Under the pieces are notes generated by a model, which did not search any database, was not told the origin of the DNA, and saw only the letters and a list, made by a program, of their open reading frames with translations. A stretch of DNA of 64,000 nucleotides, taken from the NCBI RefSeq assembly GCF_030818655.1, contig NZ_JAUTAN010000001.1:2790001-2854000 (forward strand), given 5' to 3'. Of the stretch, positions 1-10,368 are shown one piece after another. The stretch comes from Nocardioides zeae (GTDB lineage: Bacteria; Actinomycetota; Actinomycetes; Propionibacteriales; Nocardioidaceae). A program made the position numbers and the translations under genes. Position 1 is the stretch's first letter. The number at the start of each line of letters is the position of its first letter.

Positions 1-2058
<2,058 letters not shown>

Positions 2059-2198
2059 AGGCTTCTTCCACGACGTGATGACGGGCGGCCGTCGCGACCG
2101 GCCCAGGACTCAGGGGACGAAACTACCGCGCCCGCGCGGTCTGTCCGCCCTGCCGCCCGATTCTGGCAGCAGTTCCCAAGGACCGGCTGAGCGTGGGA

Positions 2199-2750
2199 TC
2201 AGGAGTAGACGTGGGGCGCGAGGGTCCCGATGCAGCGGAGGTTGCGGTACCGCTCCTGGTAGTCGAGCCCGTAGCCCACGACGAACTCGTTGGGGATGTC
2301 CCACCCGACGTACTTCGGCGTCACGGGCATCGCCAGCGCCTCCGGCTTGCGGAGCAGGGTCGCGATCTCGACGCTCGCCGGGGCGCGGCTCGACAGGTTG
2401 GAGATCAGCCAGCTCAGCGTGAGGCCCGTGTCGATGATCTCGTCGACGACGAGCACGTGCTTGCCGGAGATGTCGGTGTCGAGGTCCTTGAGGATCCGCA
2501 CGACACCGCTCGACTTGGTGCCCGACCCGTAGGACGACACGGCCATCCAGTCGGTCTCCACGTGGCGCTCGAGGGCGCGGGAGAGGTCGGCCATCACCAT
2601 GATCGCGCCGCGGAGCACGCCGACGACGAGGAGCTCCTTGCCCTCGTAGTCGGCCTCGATGCGGCGGGCCATCTCCTCGAGCTTCGCGAGGATCTCCTCC
2701 TCGGTGAAGAGGATGTTGACCAGGTCGTTCTCGACGGAGGAGGCGTCCAC
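2199..2750 (-). CDS. hpt: Hypoxanthine phosphoribosyltransferase
   Basis: Purine-salvage enzyme that transfers the phosphoribosyl group of PRPP to hypoxanthine or guanine in the cytoplasm. The 183-residue protein has the type I PRTase fold, with the PRPP-binding loop VLVVDEIIDTGLT at about 99-111 and the early VLRGA segment that closes the active site. Length fits the family. GTG start. It lies 55 bp downstream of tilS and 140 bp upstream of ftsH on the same strand; the tilS-hpt-ftsH order is widely conserved in Gram-positive bacteria and supports the call. Confidence 0.96.
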   Translation of the reverse strand: MDASSVENDLVNILFTEEEILAKLEEMARRIEADYEGKELLVVGVLRGAIMVMADLSRALERHVETDWMAVSSYGSGTKSSGVVRILKDLDTDISGKHVLVVDEIIDTGLTLSWLISNLSSRAPASVEIATLLRKPEALAMPVTPKYVGWDIPNEFVVGYGLDYQERYRNLRCIGTLAPHVYS

Positions 2751-2805
2751 GAGAGGTCAGCCTGCCACAGGTCGCCGGTGCGCCGCGCGGCGGCCCGCGC
2801 CCGCC

Positions 2806-3798
2806 TCAGGCCGTCGGACGGAACCGCACGACGCTCCCCCGGCGCTCCGCCGTGACGTGGCCCGGGAGCTGCACCGCCGCTCCCCCGGGGGCGTCGGCGA
2901 GCCGGGCGAGCGCGTCGACGTGCACGGCGAACAGCTCCGCGTCCCGCGCCCCCGCCGCCAGCGCCGCGCGCCGCAGCACCCGGCCGGCGATGGCCCGCGG
3001 GAGGGTCGCCAGGCCCGTGAGGTCGACCTCCGTGGCGAGGTCGCGTCCGCTCACGACGTCGTCGTACGCCGCGTCGGCGACCTCCTCGAGCGCCACCAGG
3101 TCGTCCTGGAGGAGGTCCGCGGTGCGCGCGAGGTTGTGGCGCACCCGCGGGTTCAGCACCTCGGCGAGCACCGGCAGCACCTCGGTGCGCACCCGGGCCC
3201 GCAGGAAGCGCGGGTCGCTGTTGTGGGGGTCGGTCCACCAGGCGATGCCCTCGGCGACGCAGGCCGCCTCCGCCTCGGCGCGGGTCACGTCGAGCAGCGG
3301 GCGCCGGAACACGTCGAAGCCGCGGCGCATCCCCGCGATGGAGCGCCCGCCCGAGCCGCGGGCCAGACCCAGCAGCACCGTCTCCGCCTGGTCGTCCAGC
3401 GTGTGCCCGAGCAGGACCACCGGAGCCTCGACGGTCGCGGCGACCTGGCCGAGCACGGCGTACCGCGCCTCCCGCGCCGCCGCCTCCACCCCGAGCCCGG
3501 CGGACCCGACGCTGACCGTCGCCGAGAACGTCTCGTCGGCACCCAGCGCCGCCATCTGCTCCACGACGCGCGCGGTGTGCTCGGCCGAGCCCTCCTGCAG
3601 GCCGTGGTCGACGACGGTGCCGACGACGTGGGTGCCGGTCGCGTCGCGCGCGGTGCGGGCGACGAACACGGTGGCCGCCAGCAGCGCCAGGGAGTCGGCG
3701 CCCCCGCTGCACGCGACGACCACCGTCGGCGGCCGCTCGGCCTCGAGCACGCGGCGTACGGCGGAGCGCACCGCCGCCACCGCCGGCGGGAGCGTCAC
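2806..3798 (-). CDS. tilS: tRNA(Ile)-lysidine synthetase
   Basis: Modifies C34 of the CAU-anticodon tRNA(Ile) to lysidine using ATP and lysine, so that the tRNA reads AUA. The PP-loop SGGADS is at residues 31-36, followed by the expected hydrophobic stretch; the segment HTLDDQAETVLLGLARGSG is the typical second TilS motif. The protein has 330 residues, near the short actinobacterial form. Its start overlaps the metalloprotease stop by 4 bp (3795-3798), so the two are probably translated together. Confidence 0.95.
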   Translation of the reverse strand: MTLPPAVAAVRSAVRRVLEAERPPTVVVACSGGADSLALLAATVFVARTARDATGTHVVGTVVDHGLQEGSAEHTARVVEQMAALGADETFSATVSVGSAGLGVEAAAREARYAVLGQVAATVEAPVVLLGHTLDDQAETVLLGLARGSGGRSIAGMRRGFDVFRRPLLDVTRAEAEAACVAEGIAWWTDPHNSDPRFLRARVRTEVLPVLAEVLNPRVRHNLARTADLLQDDLVALEEVADAAYDDVVSGRDLATEVDLTGLATLPRAIAGRVLRRAALAAGARDAELFAVHVDALARLADAPGGAAVQLPGHVTAERRGSVVRFRPTA

Positions 3799-4871
3799 CC
3801 GCGCACGCGCGCGACCCAGGCGGCGGGGTCGGCGATCTCGGCCTTGGACGGCAGGTGGTCGGGCGTCGCCCAGACGGCGTTGAAGTCCTCCATGCCGACG
3901 CGGTCGACGACGTGGCGGACGAAGGCGGCGCCGTCGCGGTACTGCGCCATCTTCGCGTCGAGGCCGATCATCCGCCGCACGAGCCGGTCGAGGAACCCGA
4001 GCCCGTCGCGCCGCTGCTCGAAGGCCTTGCGGATGCGCCGCACCGAGGGGATCACGGACGGGCCGACGCCGTCCATGACGACGTCCGCGTGGCCCTCCAG
4101 CAGCGACATGACGCCGGTGACCCGGTCGATGATCGCGCGCTGCTCCGGCGAGCCCAGCAGGTCGACGAGCGACCCGCGGGCGCCGTTGCGGACGGCGTCG
4201 ACGACACGGGACAGCCCGTCCTCGAGCACCGACGTCGGGTCGAGGGTGCCCGCGAGCGCGTCCACCTGGGCGCGCAGGTGCTCGCGCAGCCAGGGCACCG
4301 CGGTGAACTGCACCCGGTGGGTCTCCTCGTGCAGGCAGACCCAGAGGCGGAAGTCGGCGTGGCGGGCGCCGATGTCCTCGGCCACCTGCCAGACGTTGGG
4401 CGCGACGAGCAGCAGGCGACCGTCGGGCGCGACGTCGGCGGGCGCGAAGGGATCGAACTGCCCGAGGACCTTGCCGGAGAGGAAGCCCAGCAGCACCCCC
4501 AGCTCCGCGCCCGTCACCCGGGAGCCCACGGCGGTCGTGGCTCGGCGCACCACGGCGGGCGGCTGGAGGGCGCCCTCCGCGCTCCGCTCGGCCAGCCGCG
4601 CCAGGAACGGCTCCATCATGACGGCGAAGCTCTGGGTGTTGGCCTCGATCCAGCGGGGTCGGTCCACCACCAGCACCGGCGCCGCGTGGGGCGGCGCGAC
4701 GAGCCCCGTGAAGTCGGCCACCAGCTCCGTGGAGCGCGCCGCGTCGGACCGCAGCGCCGTCACGGTCTCCGCGACCTGGGCCGCGGGGACGTCGGGGGCC
4801 GGGGGTGCGAGCCGCGAGCCGAGACGGGCGGCGAGGTCCCAGTCGATGGCCGCGCCCGGGGAGGAGGTCAT
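3795..4871 (-). CDS. Zinc-dependent metalloprotease (DUF2342 / F420-associated family)
   Basis: A 358-residue protein with a clear HEETH zinc motif at about 181-185 followed by a helix, the pattern of the actinobacterial DUF2342 family sometimes labelled coenzyme F420 biosynthesis associated. Substrate and role are unknown to me. The ATG at 4871 is preferred over a frame that opens upstream, because it overlaps the dacB TGA by 4 bp (ATGA). It sits between dacB and tilS, its usual place in actinobacteria. An F420-type oxidoreductase occurs elsewhere in the window, but no direct link is visible. Confidence 0.85.
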   Translation of the reverse strand: MTSSPGAAIDWDLAARLGSRLAPPAPDVPAAQVAETVTALRSDAARSTELVADFTGLVAPPHAAPVLVVDRPRWIEANTQSFAVMMEPFLARLAERSAEGALQPPAVVRRATTAVGSRVTGAELGVLLGFLSGKVLGQFDPFAPADVAPDGRLLLVAPNVWQVAEDIGARHADFRLWVCLHEETHRVQFTAVPWLREHLRAQVDALAGTLDPTSVLEDGLSRVVDAVRNGARGSLVDLLGSPEQRAIIDRVTGVMSLLEGHADVVMDGVGPSVIPSVRRIRKAFEQRRDGLGFLDRLVRRMIGLDAKMAQYRDGAAFVRHVVDRVGMEDFNAVWATPDHLPSKAEIADPAAWVARVRG

Positions 4872-6547
4872 GCCGGTGACAGTACGTCGCGGCCGGTGGC
4901 GGTCGCGGCGCCGTCGCCGGCCCCCGGTGTGCCGGTCGGGTCGTCGGTCGGGTCGTCGGTCGGGTCGTCGGTCGGGTCGTCGGTCGGCGGCTCGGTGGGC
5001 GTCCCGGTGGACGCCGTCGTCGTGCACACGCAGGCCGCCAGCGCGGCGGCCGTGCGGTCGATCGCCTCGCGGGCGTCGAGCGCGGCTGCCGGGTCCACCC
5101 CGTCGGCGACGACGACGAACAGGAGGGGCTCGCCCGTGGCGTCCTGGACGACCCCCGCGAGGCCCTGGACGCCCGTCAGGGTGCCCGTCTTGGCGCGGAC
5201 GGAGCCGAGCCCGGCCGGGTCGGCCGTCGTGAACCGGTTGGTGAGCGAGCCGGAGAAGCCCGCGACCGGCAGGCCGCTGAGCACGTGGCGCAGCTCGGGG
5301 TGGTCGGGCGAGGACGCGACGGCCAGCACCGCGATGAGCGTGCTCGGCGCGAGCAGGTTCTCCCGCGACAGGCCGCTGCCGTCGGTGAGGACGTCGGGCC
5401 CCAGGTCCACGCCGAGGTCGGCGAGCACGCGGCGTACCCCCGCCGCACCGCCCTCGAACGACCCGGACCCCTCGACCTCGAGCCCGACGTGGTGGGCGAG
5501 CACCTCGGTGGTCTCGTTGTCGCTCACGGCGAGCAGGTGCTCGACGATCTCGCCGAGCGGCGCGCTCTCCACGGCGGCCAGGCGCGGGCTGTTGCCCGCC
5601 AGGCCGGTCGACGGCTCGCCGACGACCGTGATGCCCGCCCCCGCCAGCGCACCCGCGAACCAGGCGGCCGTCGCGGCTGCGGGGTCGGCGAGCGGGTCGC
5701 CCTCGTCGTCGTACCCCCGGTCGGACGTCAGCGCCACGATCGGCGCGACGACGTCGTCGGGGACGTAGGACGCGGGCCAGACGGGGTTGATGCCGGGACC
5801 GGTGAACAGGCTCGCGTCGTAGGACAGCTGCACCTGCGTCTGCCCCGCCTCCGTGAGCGCCGCGGCCGTGGCGGTGGCGAGCGCGCGCAGCGACGGTCCG
5901 AACCCGTAGCGCGAGGGCCGCTCCGTCGGCACCGGCTCGCGGGTGAGGAGCGGGTCGCCGCCGCCGACGAGCACGATGCGGTGCACCGCGTCGGTGGCGC
6001 CGTCGGTGGCGCCGTCGGTGGCGCCGTCGGTGGCGCCGTCGGTGGCGCCGTCGGCGGCGCCGTCGGTCGGCGCGGCGGGGCCGGCGTCGACGACCTCGGT
6101 GGTGAAGGTGTGGTCGGGGCCGAGGGTCTTGAGGGCCGCGACCGAGGTGAGGACCTTGGTGGTCGAGGCCGGGACGACCTGCGGCACGCCCGCCGTCCAG
6201 GGGTCGGCGCCGCTCAGCGGCGCCACCGCCACCCCCACCCGCGGACCCAGGTCGTCGTCGGCGAGCTGCGGGGACAGGGCGGCCCGGAGGGCTTCGGGAT
6301 CGAGGGCGCCGGCGGTGGCGTCGACCTCCGCCAGGAGCGGGTCGGGCTCCTCGACCGGGGGCAGGTCGAGGCCCTCGGGCGCGGCCACCGCCGCCGGGTC
6401 ACCCGTCCGGTCGTCGGGGTCGCCCAGCCACCGGTCGGCCAGTCCGAGCCTCCACGCCCCGGCGCCGGCGCCTCCCAGGAGGACCAGCACGAGCACGACG
6501 AGGAGGGGGACCTTGACGCCCCGCCTGCGCCGCGTGCCCTTCGCCAC
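4868..6547 (-). CDS. dacB: D-alanyl-D-alanine carboxypeptidase/endopeptidase (PBP4/DacB type, S13)
   Basis: Penicillin-binding peptidase that trims peptidoglycan stem peptides outside the membrane. The N-terminus has a basic stretch and one hydrophobic anchor at about 12-31. The three catalytic motifs are visible: STTK at 128-131, SDN at 346-348 and KTG at 457-459. The 559-residue length is typical once two low-complexity inserts are counted: an ATDG repeat at about 165-190 and a PTDD repeat near the C-terminus. GTG start at 6547. It is divergent from ppa and overlaps the downstream metalloprotease by 4 bp. Confidence 0.94.
   Translation of the reverse strand: MAKGTRRRRGVKVPLLVVLVLVLLGGAGAGAWRLGLADRWLGDPDDRTGDPAAVAAPEGLDLPPVEEPDPLLAEVDATAGALDPEALRAALSPQLADDDLGPRVGVAVAPLSGADPWTAGVPQVVPASTTKVLTSVAALKTLGPDHTFTTEVVDAGPAAPTDGAADGATDGATDGATDGATDGATDAVHRIVLVGGGDPLLTREPVPTERPSRYGFGPSLRALATATAAALTEAGQTQVQLSYDASLFTGPGINPVWPASYVPDDVVAPIVALTSDRGYDDEGDPLADPAAATAAWFAGALAGAGITVVGEPSTGLAGNSPRLAAVESAPLGEIVEHLLAVSDNETTEVLAHHVGLEVEGSGSFEGGAAGVRRVLADLGVDLGPDVLTDGSGLSRENLLAPSTLIAVLAVASSPDHPELRHVLSGLPVAGFSGSLTNRFTTADPAGLGSVRAKTGTLTGVQGLAGVVQDATGEPLLFVVVADGVDPAAALDAREAIDRTAAALAACVCTTTASTGTPTEPPTDDPTDDPTDDPTDDPTGTPGAGDGAATATGRDVLSPA
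4935..4982 (-). repeat. 12-bp tandem repeat in the dacB 3' end
   Basis: Four exact copies of GTCGGGTCGTCG (plus-strand sense) encode the PTDD repeats of the DacB tail. Because 12 bp is a multiple of three, gain or loss of a unit would keep the frame. Confidence 0.9.
5990..6061 (-). repeat. 12-bp tandem repeat inside dacB (ATDG linker)
   Basis: Six copies of GTCGGTGGCGCC (plus-strand sense; the last differs by one base) encode consecutive ATDG units in a loop between the SxxK and SxN motifs. In-frame length variation between strains is expected. Confidence 0.9.
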
Positions 6548-6680
6548 CTAGGATCACCTCAGTTTCGATCGGTTCGGCGTCATTCTGCGCGAGGGCACCG
6601 ACGGACCTCACCGTGGCCTCCGGTCACGGCACCAACACGATCGACCGCGCCGGCGCGGTCGCGATGCGGAAGGCAGCAGC

Positions 6681-7178
6681 GTGCTCGAGTTCGACGTACT
6701 CGTGGAGATCCCCAAGGGCGAGCGGAACAAGTACGAGGTGGACCACCACAGTGGCCGCCTCCGTCTCGACCGCACGCTGTTCACCGCGACGCAGTACCCG
6801 ACCGACTACGGCTACATCGAGGACACCCTCGGCCAGGACGGCGACCCGCTCGACGCGATGGTCATCCTCCTCCAGCCGACCTTCCCCGGCTGCCTCATCA
6901 AGGCCCGCGCGATCGGCATGTTCCGCATGACCGACGAGGCCGGCGGCGACGACAAGGTCCTGTGCGTGCCCGCGGACGACCCGCGCTACAGCCACTACAA
7001 GGACCTCGGCGACGTGTCGAACTTCGACCTCCTCGAGATCAAGCACTTCTTCGAGGTCTACAAGGCGCTCGAGCCCAACAAGTCCGTCGAGGGCGCTGAC
7101 TGGGTCGGCGCCGAGGCCGCGCAGGCCGAGGTGGCGGCGTCGTTCCAGCGGTTCAAGGACAACGGCAGCAAGTACTGA
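6681..7178 (+). CDS. ppa: Inorganic pyrophosphatase (family I)
   Basis: Hydrolyses pyrophosphate to phosphate, driving biosynthetic reactions in the cytoplasm. The 165-residue protein begins with the typical [14 protein letters not shown] segment, and has the metal-binding signature DGDPLDAMV at about 53-61 and the C-terminal [12 protein letters not shown] segment. The GTG start is preceded by GGAAGG at a good distance. It is divergent from dacB and followed by a strong hairpin terminator. Confidence 0.97.
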   Translation: MLEFDVLVEIPKGERNKYEVDHHSGRLRLDRTLFTATQYPTDYGYIEDTLGQDGDPLDAMVILLQPTFPGCLIKARAIGMFRMTDEAGGDDKVLCVPADDPRYSHYKDLGDVSNFDLLEIKHFFEVYKALEPNKSVEGADWVGAEAAQAEVAASFQRFKDNGSKY

Positions 7179-7215
7179 GCCGCCGCCGGCCGAGCAGCGC
7201 CGGCTCCGGTACGCC

Positions 7216-7249
7216 GAGGGCGGGACCCCCACGCGGGGGTCCCGCCCTC
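7216..7249 (+). terminator. Hairpin terminator after ppa
   Basis: Perfect 15-bp stem (7216-7230 with 7235-7249) and a 4-base ACGC loop, 37 bp after the ppa stop. No long T-run follows, as is usual in high-GC actinobacteria. It could act in both directions. Confidence 0.85.
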
Positions 7250-7277
7250 GTGCTGTTCCGGCCGGCCCCTCGGGGGG

Positions 7278-7500
7278 TGTAACGCGGTGTCCGAGCGTCC
7301 ATGGAAGCGGTCGACCACCGCACAGGTAGCACCAACACCGCACCAGTTGATCCAGCCGGCCGCTCCGGGCTCCACGAATCGACCGTCGGCCGCGATGGTG
7401 ACCGGGCCGGCGGCGTACGACATCGCTCGATGTAACGCGGTGTAGGTGCGTCCGAGCGCGCTGCACAACACTTCCATGGACACTCGGACACCGCGTTACA
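7278..7500. repeat. 223-bp element with 30-bp inverted terminal repeats
   Basis: The arm at 7278-7307 matches the reverse complement of 7471-7500 at 29 of 30 positions. A third, partial copy of the outer 13 bases (TGTAACGCGGTGT) lies at 7431-7443 in direct orientation. No transposase is inside. It may be a small non-autonomous element (MITE-like) or a multi-site regulatory region; the sequence alone does not decide. Confidence 0.7.
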
Positions 7501-7549
7501 ACCGGTGGTGGAGGCGTCCCCCGACCCAGCCTCGCGCGAGCCAGGGCCG

Positions 7550-8248
7550 TCAGGCAGCGGCGCCCGCCAGCACGCCGCGGAAGTACGCCAGCGCTCCGGA
7601 CGGCCGCACCGAGAACCCCTCGAGCCCCGCGTCCTCGGCCCACCGGCGCAGGTCGCCCGACGAGCACATCGGCCCGATGAGCCCGCTGGCGCGGCCCACG
7701 CGGCGTACGCCCTCCCAGCGGCGTCCGGTGTCGGTGAGCACCGCCGAGCCGAGGAGGGTGCCACCGGGGCGGAGCACCCGCGTCATCTCGACGAACGCCG
7801 CGTGCGGGTCGGGGAAGCAGTGCAGCCCCGTCAGGCTGAGCACCCGGTCGACGTGGTCGTCGGGCAACGGCAGCGCCGTCACGTCCGCCTCGAGCAGCCT
7901 CACCTGGTCGGCGACGCCGAGCCGCTCGGCGGTGCGCTGCGTGCGCGCGAGCATGGCCGGCGCCAGGTCGGCCGCGACGTACTCGATCCCCTGGCCGGGC
8001 CGCACGCCCCGCAGCGCGACGCCCGAGCCGCACGGCACGTCGAGCACGCGCGAGCCGGCGGGCAGGGTGCCGGTCTCGTCGGCCGCCGCGAGCAGCAGCC
8101 GGAGGTCGGACCCGACGGCCAGGCGCCACCCGGGGACGCCGACGCGCGGGTGGTCGACGGAGTAGCTGTAGACGTGCGCCCACGCGGGGTCGTCCGCCCA
8201 GCCCCCGGCGAGCCCCCGCAGGCGGCTCACCGCGTCGCGCAGGCTCAC
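7550..8248 (-). CDS. Class I SAM-dependent methyltransferase
   Basis: A 232-residue protein with SAM-binding motif I (RVLDVPCGSGVALRGV, about 67-82), a following acidic strand and a post-motif LRPGGTLL typical of the Methyltransf_11/25 group. Substrate unknown. The GTG start overlaps the stop of the acyl-CoA oxidase-like gene by 4 bp (8245-8248), so the two are probably one transcript; methylation of a lipid or small acyl product is possible but unproven. Confidence 0.85.
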   Translation of the reverse strand: MSLRDAVSRLRGLAGGWADDPAWAHVYSYSVDHPRVGVPGWRLAVGSDLRLLLAAADETGTLPAGSRVLDVPCGSGVALRGVRPGQGIEYVAADLAPAMLARTQRTAERLGVADQVRLLEADVTALPLPDDHVDRVLSLTGLHCFPDPHAAFVEMTRVLRPGGTLLGSAVLTDTGRRWEGVRRVGRASGLIGPMCSSGDLRRWAEDAGLEGFSVRPSGALAYFRGVLAGAAA

Positions 8249-10326
8249 GCCGGCTCCGCGACCTGCTCCGCGACGTGCTCCGCGGTCTCGCCCTGCGTGT
8301 GGTGGCCGGGCTCGTCACCGGCGGCGGCCGGCTCGCCGGCGACCACGACGGGGCCGAGCAGGTCCGGCGCCCCGAGCACCTCCTCGGGCACGCCGAAGGC
8401 GTCGACCAGCGGGCGGGCGATCGGGCGGATGCGCCGGCACAGGGCGTCGACCTCGCGGCGGACCGCCTTCGAGCGGGCCGCGGACATCCGCCCGGACTCC
8501 ATGAACCACGCCCGGTCGGCCTCGATCATGCGCAGCGCGTTGAGGTCGACGAGCAGGCCGAGCGCCCGCTTCTCGGGACCGTCGTCGAGCCCGGCGACGC
8601 GGGCGACGAAAGCCTCCTGCACGACGCGGTCCATGTGGGCGCGGGCCGCGGCGATGACGTGGGGCTGCACCTGCGAGAAGACCGCACCCGGGTTCATGCC
8701 GCTGTCGACGCCGCGCTTGAGGCGGCGGGCCGCCGAGGAGATGACCTGCTCCTCGCGGTAGCGCAGCATGGCGAGCTGGTAGTCGGTGTCGAGCAGACCG
8801 GCCTCGTCCTCGTCCTCCGCGCCGCTCGGCAGGAGGTCGCGCACCCGGTCCAGGAGCTGGTGGGCACGCGTCCGCTTGACGATCTCGTCGAGCGCGATGC
8901 CCGCGACGAGCTTCACCATCTCGAACTGGTCGGCGTCCTGGAAGTCGCCGGCGTAGTCGGTGAGCAGCCCCTTCGCCACGAGCTGCAGCAGCACGTGGTT
9001 GTCGCCCTCGAAGGTCGTGAAGACGTCGGTGTCGGCCTTGAGGGCGGCGAAGCGGCTGGCGGACAGGTAGCCCGCCCCGCCGCACGCCTCGCGGCACTCC
9101 TGGATCGTGCGGGTCGCGTGCCACGTGCCGACGGCCTTGAGCCCCGCGGCGTGCGACTCGAGCGCGCGGCGGGACCGCTCGTCGGTCTTCTCGCCCGAGA
9201 AGACGGCGTGCAGCTCGGCCGCGAGGTCCTCCTGCGCGACGTGGAGCGCGTAGGTCGACGCGAGCAGGGGCAGCAGGCGCCGCTGGTGCTGCCCGTAGTC
9301 GAGCAGCAGCTCCTCCTGCTCGCCCGTCGCCTCGAACTGGCGCCGCCGCTCGGCGTACCGCACCGCCAGCACCATCGCGACCTTCGCCGCGTTGATGCCC
9401 GCGCCGCCGACGCTGACGCGCCCCTGGACGAGCGTGCCGATGGTGGTGAAGAAGCGCCGTCCCGGGCTCTCGATCTCGGACGAGTAGACGCCCGCGGGCG
9501 ACACCGTCGCGAATCGGTCGAGCAGGTTCTCCCGCGGGATCCGCACGCCGTCGAACCACAGCCGTCCGTTGTCGACGCCCTGCAGGCCCATCTTGTGGCC
9601 GCAGTCCTCGATCCGCACGCCGGGCGCCGGCACGAGCTCCCCCGCCTCGTCGCGCACCCGGATCGGCACGATGAAGGCGTGCACGCCCTGGCTCTCCCCG
9701 CCGATGTGCAGCTGGGCGAACACGACGGCGAGCTCGCCGTGGCGGGCGGCGTTGCCGATGTAGTCCTTGCGGGCCGCGTCGTGCGGCGTCTCGACGACGA
9801 ACTCGTCGGTCCCGACGTCGTACGTCGCCGTGGTCGCCAGCGCCTGCACGTTGGAGCCGTGGCCCGACTCGGTCATCGCGAACGACCCGAGGATGCTGCC
9901 GTCGATGATCCCGGGCAGGTACGCCGCGTGGTGCCGCTGGGTGCCGAGCTGCAGCACCGCGCCGCCGAAGAGACCGAACTGCACGCCGACCTTGACGAGG
10001 ACCGACAGGTCGCCGAACGCCAGCGTCTCGAAGGCGGCGATGGACGCCCCGATGTCGCCGCCACCGCCGTGCTCCTCGGGGAAGCCGAAGCCGGTCTGGC
10101 CCGTCGAGGCGACCTGCTGGACGATCTCGAGGACGCGGTCGCGATAGGCCTCGCGGTCGAGGTCGTCGACCTCGCCGAGGAGGTCGGCGTGCTCGACGAG
10201 GTTGCGGCGCACGAGGTCACGGACCTCGGCGTACTTCCCGTCCAGGATCCGCTGCAGCGCGGCCGGGTCGGGGGCGACGGTGTGCTCGGGAGCGGCGTCA
10301 CGGGCGACGCCCAGGTCGGTGGCCAT
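8245..10326 (-). CDS. Acyl-CoA dehydrogenase / acyl-CoA oxidase-like flavoprotein
   Basis: A long (693-residue) acyl-CoA oxidase-type protein that should introduce a 2,3-double bond in an acyl-CoA using FAD. The central segment has FAMTESGHGSNVQ, the FAD/substrate region of the family, then KMGLQGVDNGRLWFDGVRIPR, and a C-terminal half with ECREACGGAGYL and TTFEGDN, as in peroxisomal-type oxidases rather than short (about 380 residue) dehydrogenases. ATG at 10326 is chosen; a TTG three codons upstream is possible. It overlaps the downstream methyltransferase. Electron acceptor (oxygen or ETF) cannot be told from sequence. Confidence 0.88.
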   Translation of the reverse strand: MATDLGVARDAAPEHTVAPDPAALQRILDGKYAEVRDLVRRNLVEHADLLGEVDDLDREAYRDRVLEIVQQVASTGQTGFGFPEEHGGGGDIGASIAAFETLAFGDLSVLVKVGVQFGLFGGAVLQLGTQRHHAAYLPGIIDGSILGSFAMTESGHGSNVQALATTATYDVGTDEFVVETPHDAARKDYIGNAARHGELAVVFAQLHIGGESQGVHAFIVPIRVRDEAGELVPAPGVRIEDCGHKMGLQGVDNGRLWFDGVRIPRENLLDRFATVSPAGVYSSEIESPGRRFFTTIGTLVQGRVSVGGAGINAAKVAMVLAVRYAERRRQFEATGEQEELLLDYGQHQRRLLPLLASTYALHVAQEDLAAELHAVFSGEKTDERSRRALESHAAGLKAVGTWHATRTIQECREACGGAGYLSASRFAALKADTDVFTTFEGDNHVLLQLVAKGLLTDYAGDFQDADQFEMVKLVAGIALDEIVKRTRAHQLLDRVRDLLPSGAEDEDEAGLLDTDYQLAMLRYREEQVISSAARRLKRGVDSGMNPGAVFSQVQPHVIAAARAHMDRVVQEAFVARVAGLDDGPEKRALGLLVDLNALRMIEADRAWFMESGRMSAARSKAVRREVDALCRRIRPIARPLVDAFGVPEEVLGAPDLLGPVVVAGEPAAAGDEPGHHTQGETAEHVAEQVAEPA

Positions 10327-10368
10327 GCCCGCCAAACTACCGGCGGGTCACCAACCCCTCCGAGCGGC

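Larger units (their letters stand above)
7179..7549. other. Convergent intergenic region ppa / methyltransferase
   Basis: 371 bp without a convincing gene. It holds the ppa terminator and then a 223-bp segment bounded by a 30-bp inverted repeat (7278-7307 and 7471-7500). A minus-strand frame crosses the segment, but its codon use is unlike the neighbours and it continues into the terminator and ppa. Confidence 0.7.

Noticed and set aside
7058..7483. Minus-strand 141-codon frame crossing the inverted-repeat element and the ppa end
   Set aside because: Runs through the ppa terminator and coding end, codon use unlike neighbours; the ALH segments it encodes come from the repeat arms.
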